From Fratercula arctica (Eukaryota > Chordata > Aves > Charadriiformes > Alcidae): 64,000 nt of DNA. Location: positions 9,593,837-9,657,836 of the forward strand of contig CANTUZ010000014.1 of NCBI GenBank assembly GCA_947846985.1, in the 5' to 3' direction. Of this stretch, positions 43,800 through 56,584 are shown in pieces. A model generated the notes under the pieces. It did no database searches and had not been told where the DNA came from. It saw only the letters and a list, made by a program, of their open reading frames with translations. Within the stretch, counting starts at the first letter, position 1; each line of letters opens with the position of its first letter. A program made the translations under genes and the position numbers.

Positions 43800-45125
43800 C
43801 CTGGGAAATAGGGGGAAATTGGGGGTTCGAGGGTGGGGGGGGCTCTGGGGGTCGGGGGGGTCGGGGTTTGGGGGGGCAGGGTTTTGGGGGGGGTTGGGGG
43901 TGGGGGGGCTCTAGGGGGTGGGGGGGTCTGGGGTTTGGGGGGGCTCTGGGGCGGGGGGGTCGGGGGTTTGGGGGGTGCAGGGTTGTGGGGGGGGTTTGGG
44001 GCGGGGGGGCTCAGGGGGTCTGGGGGGCTCTGGGGTTTGGGGGTGCAGGGTTTTGGGGGTGGGGGGCTCTGGGGTTTAGGGGGGGCTCTGGGGGTCTGGG
44101 GGCGTCTGGGGTTTGGGGGGGCAGGGTTTTGGGGGGGTTTGGGGGTGGGGGGCTCTGGGGTTTGGGGGGGGTCTGGGGGGCGGGGGGTCTGGGGTTTGGG
44201 GGGTGCAGGGTTGTGGGGGGGGTTTGGGGGTGGGGGGGCTCAGGGGGTCTGGGGGCGTCTGGGGTTTGGGGGTGCAGGGTTGTGGGGGGGGGTTTGGGGT
44301 GGGGGGGCTAGGGGGTCTGGGGCTCTGGGGTTGTGGGGGGGGGCTTAGGGGGGGGGGGGTCTGGGGTTTGGGGGGGGCTCTGGGGGTGGGGGGGGGCTCG
44401 GGGGGGTATGGGGTTTGTGGGGGGGCAGGGTTTTGGGGGGGGGGCTCGGGGTTAGGGGGGCTCAGGGGTCTGGGGCGTCTGGGTTTGGGGGGGCAGGTTT
44501 GGGGGGGGTTGGGGGGGGGGGCTCTGGGGTTTGGGGGGGGCTTCGGGGGGCAGGGGGGGTTGGGGTTTGGGGGTGCAGGGTTTTGGGGGGGTTGGGTGGG
44601 GGGCTTGGGTCGGGGGGGGCTCGGGGCGGGGTCTGGGGTTTGGGGGTGCAGGGTTTTGGGGTGGGGGGCTCAGGGGGGTCGGGGGGGTCTGCAGCGTGTC
44701 TGGTTGGGGGTGCAGGGTTTTGGGGTGGGGGGGGCTCTGGGGTTTGGGGGGGCTCAGGGGGGCGGGGGGGTATGGGGTTGGGGGGTCCAGGTTTGGGGGG
44801 GGGTTTGGGGGGGGGTCTCTGGGGATGGCGGGGATCAGGGGGGCGGGAGGGGTCCGGGGTTTGGGGGGCAGGGTTTTGGGGGTGGGGGGACTCTGGGGTT
44901 TGGGGGGGCTCAGGGGGCGGGGGGGTCTGGGGTTTGGGGGGCAGGGTTGGGGGGGGTCGGGTTCGGGGGTGGGGGGCTCAGGGGGTCTGGGGCATCTGGG
45001 GTTTGGGGGTTCAGGGGTGGGGGGGGCTCTGGGGTGTGGGGGGCCGGGGGGCGGGGGGGTTTGGGGTTCGGGGGGGTGGGGGGGCTCTGGCGTTCGGGGG
45101 GGGTCTGGAGGTGAGGGGGGTCTCT
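43800..45125. repeat. GGGGTTTGGGGGTGCAGGG repeat
   Basis: G-rich units, the reverse complement of the ACCCCCAAACCCCAGA array at 60,300-60,600 but about four times longer. This is the same position in the inverted arm. Confidence 0.88.
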
Positions 45126-45359
45126 GCAGGGCTCTCAGACCCCCCCCCCCCCCTCATATCCCCACCGGTGACCGGCGCCGGGGGGGGCCGGGGGGGGCGG
45201 GGGGGGGGGTGTTCTCTGGCGTTTTGAGCTCCCGGAGCCGCATGGGCACGGCCGGGGGGGGGCGGTGCCGGCCCGGCCCCTCCCGCAGGAAGCGCCGGGA
45301 AGGGGCGGCGGGACCCCACCCGCCCTCAGAGGACGGGTTCCTGCTCCCGCTGGGCCCCC

Positions 45360-46380
45360 CCCGCACCCGGCACGGCCCCCCCGAACCCGGTCACGACCCC
45401 CCCCCGCACCCGGACGGCCCCCCCGCCACCCGGTTCGGTAACGGCCCCCCCGACCCGGCACGACCCCCCTCGCACCCGGTACGGCCCCCCCGAACCCGGC
45501 ACGGCCCCCCCGCACCCGTACGGCCCCCCCCGAAACCGTGGTACGGCCCCACCACTCACCGACACGACCCCCCCCCCGCACCGGCACGGCCCCCCCGAAC
45601 CCGGCACACCCCCCCGCAGCCGGTACGGCCACCCCGAACCCGGCACGGCCCCCCCCCACACTCTTTACACGGCCACCCCGACCCGGTACGGCCCCCCCGG
45701 CACCGCACGGCCCCCCCGAAACCGGCACGACCCCGCCCCGCACCCGGTACGGCACCCCCCGCACCCGGCACGACCCCCCCCCGCACCCGGCACGGCCCCA
45801 CCCGCACCGTTACGGCCCCCCCGCACCCGGCACGGCCCCCCCCCCCCCCCGAACCCGCACACGACCCCCCCCGCACCCCGGTACAGCCCCCCCGCCACCC
45901 GGGCACGGACACCCCCACCCGCACCCGGTACGGCCCCCCCGCACCCGCACGACCCCCCCCGCACACACCCCCAGGCCGGCCCACAGAACCCGGCACGACC
46001 CCCCCCCCCGCACCGGCACGGCCCCCCCCGCACCCGGCACGTCCCCCCCGCACCCTGGTACCTCCCCCCCCCGCACCCAGTACGACCCCCCCCCGCACCC
46101 GGCACGGCCCCCCGACACCCGGCACGGCCCCCCCCACCGGGCACGGCCCCCCCCCCACCGGGCACGATCCCTCCACACCCTGTACGGCCCCCCGCACCCG
46201 GCACGAGCCCCCCCCCGCACCCGGCACGGCCCCCCCGCACCCGGTACCCGCCCCCCCCGCACCCGACACGGCCCCCCGCAACCCAGTACGACCCCCCCCC
46301 GCACCGGGCACGGCCCCCCGCACACCCTGTACGGCCCCCCCCCCCACCGGGTACGGCCCCCCCCCGCCCCGCTTCCTGCT
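45360..46380. repeat. CCCGCACCCGGCACGGCCCC repeat
   Basis: About 22-base units fill this kilobase. The array has no counterpart in the right arm. Bases 46,420-46,560 match the reverse complement of 60,138-60,260. Confidence 0.88.
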
Positions 46381-46639
46381 GGGCCACAGGCGGGGGGGGG
46401 GGGGCCCTTGTGGGGGGCTCTCTGGGGCTGCCCCCCCCCCCCCCGTGTTGGTCACCAGTGGGGATTGGGGGGGGGGGGGGTCGCCCACCAGTTTGGGCTG
46501 GGGGCACGGCACTGGCGGGGCCTGTTCCCCCCCCCCCCACGAATGACAACAACCCCCCCCCCCCCCCCCCCCGCCCCACATCCCTCCAGGGGAGCCTTTA
46601 TCCCCCCCCCCTACCCGGTCCCCCCCCGTGTCCCCCCCC

Positions 46640-48040
46640 CCCCCGCGGCCCTGGGGGCTGGAGAGCGGCCAACGGGGACAGGGGGCTGGGGGGGGCACGG
46701 GGGGGCTGTTGGGTGTAAGTGGGGGGCACGGGGGGGCTGTGGGGCAGAGGGGGGGGGCTGTGGGGGCGGGTGGGGGGCACGGGGGGCTGTGGGGCAGGAG
46801 TGGGGGGTCCGGGGATCTGTGGGGCAGAGGGGGGGGCACGGGGGGGGGCTGTGGGGCAGAGGGGGGGCACGTGGGCGGGGGGGGGCACGGGGGGGCTGTG
46901 GGGCAGGGGGGGCACGGGGGGGGCTGTGGGGCAGAGGGGGGGCGCGGGGGGGCTGTTGGGTGTAAGTGGGGGGCATGGGGGGGGCTGTGGGGCAGAGGGG
47001 GGGTTGTGGGGCAGAAGGGGGGGGCATGGGGGGGCTGTGGGGCAGGGGGGCACAGGGGGGCTGTGGGGCAGAGGGGGAAGATGGGGGGCTGTGGGGCAGA
47101 GTGGGGGGCACGGGGCAGGTTGTGAGGGCAGAGGGGGGGCTTGGGGAGCAGGGGAGGGGCACGGGGGGGCTGTGGGGCAGGAGTGGGGGGGATCCGGGGA
47201 TCTGTGGGGCAGAGGGGGGGCACGGGGGGGGCTGTGGGGCAGAGGGGGGTGCACGTGGGCGGGGGGGGGGCACGGGGGGTGCTGTGGGGAAGGGGGGGCA
47301 CATGGGGCTGTGGGGCAGAGGGGGGGCGCCGGGGGGGCTGTTGGGTGTAAGTGGGGGCATGGGGGGGGGGCAGGTGGGGGCAGTAGGGGGGGTTGTGGGG
47401 CCAGAAAGGGGGGGCATGGGGGCTGGGGGCAGAGGGGGGAGACGGGGGGCATGGGTGCAGAGGGGGGGCAGTGTGGGGCGGGGGGGGCACGGGGTGGGCT
47501 CTGTTGGGTGGAAGGTGCGGCCACGGGAGGGGGCTGTGGCGGCAGAGGGGGAGACCGGGGGGCTGTGGGGCAGGAAGGGGGGCACGTGTGGGCTGTGGGG
47601 GGGGGGGGCCACAGGGGGGGCTGTGGGCAGAAGGGGTGCTACGTGGGCTGTGGGGCGGGGGGGGCACGGCGGGGGCTGTGGGCAGGGGAGGGCACGGGTG
47701 GGGCTGTGGGGCAGAGGGGTGGAACGTCGGGGCTGTGCGGGGCAGAGGAGGGGACACGGGGGGGGGGGCTGGTGGGGCAGAGGGGCGGGCACATGGGGCT
47801 TGGGGCGGGGGGGGTGCACGGTGGGGGCTTGTGGGGCAGAGGAGGGGCACGGGTGAGGGGCATTTTGGCGCAGAGGGGTTGGCACGTGGGCTGTGGGCGG
47901 GGGGCACGGGGGCTTGGGGGCAGAGGGGGGCATGGGGCGGGGGGCGTGGGGGGGGGGCGGCACGGGGGGGCGGGGGGGGCTGTGGGGCAGAGGGGGGGCC
48001 ATGGGGCAGGACCGCGGGGAGGGAGGGAGGAGGGGGGGGG
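46640..48040. repeat. GGGGGGCTGTGGGGCAGAGG repeat
   Basis: G-rich units of about 30-70 bases with GGGGGGCACGG spacers precede the ARHGEF1 5' region. There is no counterpart in the right arm. Confidence 0.88.
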
Positions 48041-48860
48041 GTCCCCATCATCCGTGGGGCGCTGCCACACCGCGTCCCAGGTCCCTCCTCACTGCTGGGG
48101 GGGGGGGGGGGGGGGGTGGGGGGGGGGGGGGGGGGGGGATGCCGTGGGGGGGGGGGGTCACACACACACCCCACCCCCCCCCCCCCAACACCCCCCCCCC
48201 CGGCGCGGGGGGGGGCCCGCGTTCCGCCGCTGCCGCGCATCCTTCCTGCAGGAAGCCCCGGCCGCTCCGTAACTCGCCCGGGGGCGGCTTTTGTGTTCCA
48301 GCCCCGGGGGGAGACGCCCTTTCCGACGCCCCGGGAGGGGGGGGGGGGGGGTGGAAGGTGGAGGTGGGGGGGGGGAACCCCAAGAACCTCGCGCCCCCCC
48401 GCCGCCGCCGCTGCACCCCCCCCCGCTCGGTGGAGCCTTTTTTTTTTGGGGGGGGGGGGCTCCCACCGTTGCTGTTTTCACCCGGATCCATTTGCCGGCT
48501 CGCAACAGGTACGGAGGGGGGGGGGGGGGTTGGGGTTGGGGTGTTTGTTTGGGGGGGGGGGGCCCAAAACTGCCCCCCCCCCCCCACCAGAGGGGCACAT
48601 GGGGGGGGGTGGGGGCCTGGTGTGGACCCCCCCCCCCGCCGGCCGCGGGGTTGTCAATGGGGCCCTTTGTGGCGGCACAAGAGCCCCCCCCCCCCCCTTT
48701 GACAGCGGTGTCCTGGGCCCCCCCCCCGGCAGCCCCCCCCCCCCCCCCCGCTAATGTTGGGGGGGGGGGGTGTTGGGGGGGGGGGGGGGCGAGACCCCAC
48801 AAACTCATCTCACTTGTGTGTGTGTGGTTGGGGTTTCACCCCCCCCCCCCCAGGGACAGC

Positions 48861-48887
48861 ATGGAGGCGGAGGAGAGCTTGAACGGG
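48861..48887 (+). CDS. ARHGEF1: ARHGEF1 first coding exon (plus-strand copy)
   Basis: CAGGGACAGC precedes ATG; the exon reads MEAEESLNG and ends GGG/GTGAGT. It splices in phase 0 to the IIGAEDEDFEN exon. This exon is not present in the minus-strand copy. Confidence 0.65.
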
Positions 48888-49015
48888 GTGAGTGTTGCCC
48901 CCCCACCCCCATCCCGAGGGGCTGTTCTCGCTCTGGGGGGGGGGGAGGGAAGGAATTGGGGGATCCCCCCCCCCCCCCACAAAATACACCCCCCCCCTCC
49001 CTCGTCTCCCCCCAG

Positions 49016-49093
49016 AGCCCGGCGCCGGGCGCCCGCGGGATGGTGCCCATCATCGGTGCCGAGGACGAGGATTTTGAGAACGATATCGAACCG
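49016..49093 (+). CDS. ARHGEF1: ARHGEF1 exon with IIGAEDEDFEN (plus-strand copy)
   Basis: The exon runs from CCCCAG/AGCCCG to AACCG/GTGAGC. It reads SPAPGARGMVPIIGAEDEDF and continues ENDIEP, closely matching the N-terminus of mammalian ARHGEF1. There is no frame break in this exon. Confidence 0.8.
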
Positions 49094-50619
49094 GTGAGCT
49101 TTTTTTTGGGGGGGGGGGTCACCTCCTTAGGGCGTGGAAAGGGGGGGCGTCGCCCATAAACCTGTACATTCCCCCCCCCCCTTAATTGTTTTTTTTGTTG
49201 TGTCCACACCCCCCCCTCACAGACTCCCGACAGACCAGAAGCAAGCCTGTTCCAAGAGCCTGGACGCTGGGGCGGCAAGCACCCGGCTTAGTCTCATTGG
49301 GCGTTCCTTGCAGCACGTCGTGCTCCAATTCGCATCCTGCCCCCAGGTGGGTAAAGGGCCGGGGGGGGGGGTCCGGGTCCTGGTGGGGGGGGGGGGGTCA
49401 ATATGGTCTGGGGGGGGGGGCACTGCAGGCCTGGGGGGGGGGTCCCCGTGGCGAGCCGCCCCCCCTTTCCCTTCCAATAATCTCTTTTCTCTGTTCCCCC
49501 CCCCCCCCCCCCCCTCTTCCCCGCCGGCAGGGGGCTTGGAGTTTGAGGGTAAAACACCTTGTTGGAGGGGTGTTGGGGGTTTCGGGGGTTTGGGGGGGGG
49601 GGGGGGGAGCGAACGCTGGGGTGGGGGGGGTGGGGTGTCGCACTGCTGCCTCACCCCCCCACCCCCCCCTTCTTCGCTGTGCACCCCCCCCCCCCCCCCG
49701 CAGTCTCTCTACCTGCACGTGTACATGCTGCGCAAGCTGAACCCCAAGAGGGCAAAAGCAGTTTCTGGAGTTTTCCACATGTTTCCTGTACGGCGGGGTG
49801 ACGACCCACCCCCCCCACGGCCCCCCCCCCCCCCAAAGACCCCCCCTCGCCACTAATAGGGGGGTGGGGCTCCCCCCTTCCTCAACCCCCCCCCCCCCCA
49901 CCATCATCTCCTCGCATCTCCTGCGGGTCCGCGTTCCCCAACCAAGTGGCAGTTTGAACTGGGTTAGTGAAACCTGCTTTGGGGAGGGGGTGGGGGGTGA
50001 TGGGGGCTTGGTGGCCCCCCCACCCCACCCCCCCCCCCCAAATCCCCCACTGTTTTTTGGGCCCCCCCCCCAGCCCTTCCCTCCACCCTCCGCACCCAAG
50101 GCCCGGAAGCCGCAGCCGGGTGAGGCTCGGGGGGGGGGGGCCCGGCAGCGCCGCCGATGCTGGGGGGGGGGAGGAAGGTGGGTTTGTGGAGGCGGAGGGG
50201 TGGGATGGCTGACACCCCCCCCCCCACCCCGTCCCCCCCCCAAGACCGAACGCGGTCGGCCCGAGCTCATTCGGACGAGGTGTCAGCGCCGGTACCTGCG
50301 AGCTCCAGGTCTTCCAGGAGCCCGAGTATCTCCGCCAGCTGGAGGATTTCAGGTGGGGGGGGGGGGTCTTCTGGGGTGGGGGGGGTACACTGTTGATGGG
50401 GGGCACACACCGGATGACCCCCACCCCCCTCCTCATCCCTCCGGCAGGTCCAAGCGGCTGAATGGGATAGACCCCTGGGGGGGGGTGGGGAGCAGGAGCT
50501 GGCGAGCGGGAGTCCGTAACCGGCCACGCGGAGAACGATGGCATCCGCGGAGTCCAAGGAAAGCAGCTGGCGGAGCTGCTGCTGGCACCGCCTGGAGAGA
50601 TGCAGTGAGTGGGACCCCC

Positions 50620-52400
50620 CCCCGCCGCGACAGGTCACCCCCCCCCCCCCCGGCGACAGGTCCACACCCCCCCCCCGCGAACAGTCCACTCCCCCTCCCA
50701 AACCGGGTCACCCCCCCCCCAAACCGGGTAACCCCCCCCAACCCCCTCCTGTCGTTCCCTCTGCCACATCTGGCGGCCATCCCAGCCAGCTGGGGGGGGG
50801 GACACCCGCCCCTTCCCCCCCCCAAAACCACGTACCCCCCCCCCCAAAACTGCGTAACCCCCCCCCCAAACCAGGTACCCCCCCCCAAACCGGGTAACCC
50901 CCCCCCCAAACCTCTGTAACCCCCCCCCAAACCCCCCTCCTGTCGTTCCCTCTGCCACATCTGGCGGCCGTCCCAGCCCCCAGCCAGCTGTGGGGGGGGG
51001 TGACCCCACCCCCCCCCCAAACCAGGTACCCCCCCCCCAAAACGGTCCCTCCCCCCAAAACCGTGTAACCCCCCCCAACCGGTAACCCCACCCCCAAACC
51101 AGTAACCCCCCCCCAAACCCCCTCCCCTCGTTCCCTCTGCCACATCTGGCGGCTGTCCCAGCCCCCAGCCAGCTGGGGGGGGGGGGGACACAACCACCCC
51201 CCCCCCAAACCGGGTCACCCCCCCCCCAAAACCGCGTAATCCCCCCCTCAAACCGGGTAACACCCCCCAAAACCTGTCTGTAACCCCCACCCCACCCCTC
51301 CTGTCGTTTCCCCTCTGCCAATCCTGGCTGCATCCCAGCCCACTGGGCGTGGGGACCCCCCCCCCTTCCCCCCCCCAAACCACGTAACCCCCCCCCCCAA
51401 AACTGCGGACCCCCCCCCAAACCAGGGTGACCCCCCCCCCAAACCGGGTAACCCCCCCCCAAACCTCTGTAACCCCCCGCCAAACCCCCTCTTGTCATTC
51501 TCTCTGCCACATCTGGCGGCCGTCTCAGCCCCCAGCCAGCTGTGGGGGGGGAACCCACCACCCCCCCCCAAAACCATGTAACCCCCCCCAACCGCGTAAA
51601 CCCCCCCCACCCGACAAAACCGGGTAACCTCCCTCCCCAGACCGGGTCACCACAGGAGTCACCCCCTCCCCCCCCCCAAACCTCTGTACCCCCCCACAAA
51701 ACCCCCTCCGGTCATTCCCTCTGACCACATCTGGCGCTGTCCCAGCCCCACCAGCTGGGGTGGGGGGGACACCACCGCCCCAGCCCCCCCCCAAACCAGG
51801 TAACCCCCCCCCCAAAACCAGGTCACCCCCCCCCCCCCCCAAACCGTGTAACCCCCCCCAAACCGGGTAACCCCCCCCCCACCCCAAAACCTACCCCCCC
51901 CCCAAACCCCCTCCCCGCGTTCCCTTCTGCCACATCTGGCGGCTGTCCCCCCCCACCCAGCTGGGGGGGGGGGGACACAACCACCCCCCCCAAACCACGT
52001 TAACCCCCCCCCAATACCAGGTAACCCCCCCACATGCCGGGTCACCCCCCCCCAAACCTCTGTAGCCCCCCCCAAACCCCTCCCCCCCACCCCCCCTCCC
52101 CTCCCCGCCCCCCCAACCCTCCCCCCCCCCCCCCTCCGCCCCCCCTCCCTACCCTCGTTCCTCTGCCACAAGCACATCTGGGGCGGCAAGGGCCCAGCCC
52201 ACGACCGAGATGGTGGTGGGGGGACACCCCCCTTTCCCCCCCCCCAAGACGTTGTAACCCCCCCCCCAACCAGGTCCCCCGCCCCCAAAACCGGTCACCC
52301 CCCCCAAACCATGTACCCCCCCCCAAACCCTGTAACCCCCGCCCAAACCCCCTGCCCCTCGTCCCTCTGCCTACATCTGGTGGCCAGCCCATCCCCAGCC
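50620..52400. repeat. AACCGGGTAACCCCCCCC minisatellite, long copy
   Basis: Units of about 190 bases include CTGCCACATCTGGCGGCC and CAGCCCCCAGCCAGCTGGGG, with runs of ACCGGGTAACCCCCC. The same unit occurs inverted at 58,940-59,220 in far fewer copies, in the intron after the RSKRL exon of both ARHGEF1 copies. Confidence 0.88.
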
Positions 52401-53059
52401 ACTGTGGGGGGGACACACCCCCCAAAGCCACCCTTCCCCCCCCCCCCCCCCCTTCCCCCCCCCTTTTCCTGGCTCTTGCTCCCGATTGCATCAGCCCCCG
52501 GCTGGCTATAAACACCCTGGGCCGCCCCCCCCCTCCCCCGCCAGTCCATCCCAGTCCATCCCAGTCCATCCCAGTCCACACAACGCACCGGATCATGCTC
52601 CAGCGGCCGGCACCGCCACGCCGCCATGGGGGTCACGACGCGATGGTGAGGGGACGGCGGGGGGGGGGGACACGGGGGGAGGGGACACAGCCCATGGGGG
52701 TGATTTGGGGGGGGGCCGAGGTGTGATTTTGGGGGGGGGGCGCAGCCGCCGGGGTTCACGCTCTTCCCCCTTTTTCCCAGTCTCACCATCTCTTCCGACG
52801 AGGAGAAAAGGTGAGGGAAGCGTTTCGGGGGGGGGGAAGTGTGTTGTTTTTGGGTGGGGAGGGGGGTGTTTTGGACCCCCCCCCCGCCCCCCATTTAAAC
52901 CGTGTCCCCCCCCCCCGGGTGTCCCCCCCCCCCCAGTCCTGCCATCTTCTCGGGGTCGGCTCCATCGTCACCTACACTGAACGTTCCTGGTGGTTAAAAC
53001 CAAATGGCGGCGACGGCAAAAAATCAATCCCAACTTTTTTCTCCGGAAAAAGGTGAGAC

Positions 53060-54910
53060 CCCCCCCCCCCCCCCGGCCTACCCGACCCCCCCCCCCCCGG
53101 TATGGAGAGGGGCCCCCACTTCCCTTCCCTTCCCTCTGTGCCCCCCCCAATTCTCGCCATCCCCCCCAAATTCCCTCTGTGCCCCCCCCATTCCTCTGTC
53201 TGCCCCCCGTCTCTCCCCCCCCCAATTCCCTCTGTGCCCCCCCCATTCCCTCTGGCCCCCACCCCCCCCTTTTCTCTGCCCCCCCCCAAATTCTCTCTGC
53301 CCCCCCCCCAAATTCTCTCTGCCCCCCCCCAATTCCCTCTGCGCCCCCCCCCCGGTTTTCTCTGCCCCCCCCCCAATTTTTCTCTGCCCCCCCTCCCCCC
53401 CCCCAATTCTCTCTGTCCCCCCCCCCAATTCTCTCTGCCCCCCCCCAATTTTCTCTGACCTCCCCCCCAAATTCCCTCCTCTTCCCCCCCCAAATTCCTC
53501 TCTACTCCCGCCCCCCAATTCTCTCTGTCCCCCCCCCAAATTTTCTCTGTCCCCCCCCCCCCAAATTCTCTCTGACCCCCGTCCCCCCCCCCCAAATTCT
53601 CTCCGTCCCCCCCCCAAATTCTCTCTGACCCCCGTCCTCCCCCCCCAAATTCTCTCTGTCCCCCCCCCCCCCCGTCCCCCCCTAATTCCCTCCGTCCCCC
53701 CCCCCAAATTCCTCTCTGACCTCCCGTCCCCCCCCCCAAATTCTCCTCGTCCCCCCGCCCCCCCCCCCCAATTCTCTCTACCCCCGTCCCCCCCCCCAAA
53801 TTCTCTCCGTCCCCCCCCCCCCAAATTCTCTCCGCCCCCCCCCCAAATTCTCTGACCCCCGTCCCCCCCCCAAATTCTCTCTGTCCCCCCCCCAATTCTC
53901 TCTGACCCCCCTCCCCCCCCCAAATTCTCTCCGTCCCCCCCCCAAATTCTCTCTGTCCCCCCCCCCAACTTCTCCCGTCCCCCCCAATCTCGTCCCCCCC
54001 CCCAATTCTCTCTGACCCCCGATCCCTCCCCCCCCCAAATTCTCTCTGTCCCCCCCCAAATTCTCTCCGTCCCCCCCCCCAATTCCCTCCGTCCCCCCCC
54101 AAATTCTCTCTGTCCCCCCCCCCAAATTCTCTCTGACCCCCGTCCCCCCCCCCCAAATTCTCTCCGTCCCCCCCCCCAAATTCTCTCTGTCCCCCACCCC
54201 CAAATTCTCATCCGTCCCCCCAATTCTCCGGTCCCCCCCCAATCTCTCTCCCGTCCCCCGCCCCCAAATTCTCTCTGTCCCCCCCCCAAATTCTCTCCGC
54301 CCCCCGTCCCCCCCCCCAAATTCTCTCCGTCCCCCCCCCCAAATTCTCTCTGTCCCCCCCCCCAATCTCTCTGACCCCTGTCCTCCCCCCCAAATTCTCT
54401 CTGCCCCCCCCCCCAAATTCTCTCTGACCCCCGTCCCCCCCCCCAAATTCCCTCTGCCTCCCCCCCCAATTCTCTCTGTGTCCCCCCCCCAAATCCTCTC
54501 TGACCCCTGTCCCCCCCCCAAATTCTCTCCTCCCCCCCCCCATTTCCTGACCCCGTCCCCCCCCCCCAAATTCTCTCCGTCCCCCCCCCCAAATTCTCTC
54601 TGACCCCCGTCCCCCCCCCAAATTCTCTCTGTCCCCCCCCCCCAAATTCTCTGCTCACCCCCCCCCCAAATTCTCTCCTCTCCCCCCCCCCCCCAAATTC
54701 TCTCTGACCCCCGTCCCCCCCCAAATTCTCTCCATCCCCCCCCAATCTCTCTGACCCCCCCCAAATTCCTCTGACCCCCCCCCCCCCCCCCAAATTCTCT
54801 CTGTCCCCCCCCCACATTCTCTCTGACCCCCGTCCCCCCCCCAAATTCTCCTCCTCCCCCCCCCCAAATTCTCTCCGTCCCCCCCCCCCCAAATCCTCTC
54901 TGACCCCCCC
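53060..54910. repeat. CCCCAAATTCTCTCTGTC repeat
   Basis: Units of about 25-50 bases made of CCCCCAAATTCTCTCCGTCC fill an ARHGEF1 intron of the plus-strand copy. C-run lengths vary at almost every unit. Confidence 0.9.
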
Positions 54911-55214
54911 CGCTCTGGCTGCCCCCCCAGATCTCGGGCAGCAGGAAGGCGGAGGAGCTGCCGGTGAAGGCGCGGAAGGGCTTCAGCCTCCCGGGGGCGG
55001 CTCTTTGGGTCCGGGACCCCCACAGTAAGTTGGGGGGGGGGACACACGACACCTTCCCCCCCCCCCCCCCCCCCCCCCCCCAAAGCCTGGGGGAGACACT
55101 GGGGGGCTCAGCCCCCCCCCGCCATCTCCAGCTCCCCCCACCCCAATTTTTTCCTCTTGCAGACGCCGATTTCAGGCAAAGCAAAATCCCTGAGAGCGAA
55201 GGTACCGCACCAAA

Positions 55215-56465
55215 CCTCGCACCGCCCCCCCCCCCACTCCACCCCCCATGGGACCCCCACCCTGTGGGACTCAGCCCCCCCCCCCTTCACTGCCACCCCC
55301 CATGGGACCCCCACCCTGTGGGGTGAACTCAGCCCCCCCCCCACCCACTGACCCACCCCCATGGGACCCCCCACCCTGTGGGGCTCAGCCCCCCCCCCCC
55401 CACCTCCCCCCACCACCTCCCCCCATGGGACCCCCCCCCTCCACTGACCCCCCCCCATGGGACCCCCACCCTGTGGGGCTCAGCCCCCCCCCCCCAGCTT
55501 CCCCCCCCAACCTCCCACCATGGGACCCCATCCCCCTCACACTGACCCCCCCCTGGCCTGCGGCCCACCCTGTGGGCTCACGTCAGCCCCCCCCCAACCT
55601 CCCCCCATAGGACCCATTCCCGCCCCCCTACATTCTGACCCCCCCCCCCATGGGAACCCCCACCCTGTGGGCTCAGCCCCCCCCCACCCACCTCCCCCCC
55701 ATGGGACCCCCCACCCTGTGGGGCTCAGCCCCCCCCCCAAACCTCCCCCATGGGACCGCCCACCCTACCTGCACTGACCCCCCCCCCATGGGACCCCCCA
55801 CCCTGTGGGGTGCTCAGAGCCCCCCCCCCTTCACTGACCCACCCACCCCCCATGGGACCGGCGGGACCCCACCCTGTGGGGCTCCGGTCTTAAGGCTCTC
55901 GGCCATCGGCCCCCACCCCTCCCTTTCCATGGTACCCCCCCCTACACTGAACCCAGGCCACCCCAGGACCGGCGGCGCCACCCTGTGGGGCTCTGGCCCC
56001 GCCCCCCCTCCACTGACCCCCCCGCTGCGACCCCGCCTCCCTGTGGGGCTCAGCCCTGCGCCCCCCCCCCCTACACTGGACCCCCTCCCGCCATTGGACC
56101 ACCCCACCCTGTGGGGCTCGGCCGCCCTCCCCTTCACTGACCCCCGCCTCCCTGGACCCCCACCCTGTGTGCTCGGCCCCTGGGTGCCCCCCCCCCCCCC
56201 CCCCACTGACCCCCCCCCCATGGGACCACCCCCCCTGTGGGGGCTCAGCCCCCCCCCCCCCTTCACTGACCCCCCCCCATGGGGACTCCCCACCCCCTGT
56301 GGGACTCGCGGCCCCCCCCCCCCCCCCCCACTGACCCCCCCCATGGGACCCCCACCCTGTGGGGCTCAGCCCCCCCCCCCTTCACGACCCCTCCCCATGG
56401 ACCCCCCACCTGTGGGGCTCAGCCCCCCCCCCCCCCCCTTCACGTGACCCCCCCCTGCCCCCCCC
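55215..56465. repeat. CCCATGGGACCCCCACCCTG repeat
   Basis: Units of about 40-60 bases with ACCCTGTGGGGCTCAGCCC follow the last ARHGEF1 exon of the plus-strand copy. Confidence 0.9.
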
Positions 56466-56584
56466 GTAGAGGAGCATATGGCCATGGTTTACCGGTCTCG
56501 GGTGTAGTAGGAGAGTGCGCGGAAGGACCAAATGCGGAGTATAGGCAGGGCTAGCTCGGAGATGTAGATTAGGGGAGAGGTCAG
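56466..56584. other. Orphan unique sequence at second gap
   Basis: About 115 bases of balanced composition abut the gap, unlike the repeats on the left. The minus strand stays open (ISELALPILRIWSFRALSYY), but no family was recognised. Confidence 0.4.

Larger units (their letters stand above)
48470..55200 (+). pseudogene. ARHGEF1: ARHGEF1 5' half, plus-strand copy with many frame breaks
   Basis: Exons matching p115RhoGEF run in order: a probable 5'UTR exon ending at 48508; 48861-48887; 49016-49093; about 49225-49346; about 49704-49790; 49913-49962; 50245-50352; 50448-50604; 52781-52810; 52937-53052; 54931-55024; 55163-55200. They cover the N-terminus and RGS-like domain (IIGAEDEDFEN, LQHVVLQF, LYLHVYMLRKLNPK, RSKRL) and the linker (ISSDEEK, KARKGFS, DADFRQ). 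ARHGEF1 links G12/13 receptors to RhoA. Several exons need one-base shifts to stay in frame, for example near 49,280, 49,750 and 50,500. The indel-rich pattern suits unpolished long reads at least as well as a true pseudogene. The DH/PH half is absent. Confidence 0.75.

Noticed and set aside
46964..48754. Glycine-rich frames before ARHGEF1
   Set aside because: They are products of the GGGGGCTGTGGGG array; ARHGEF1 exons lie downstream in a different context.
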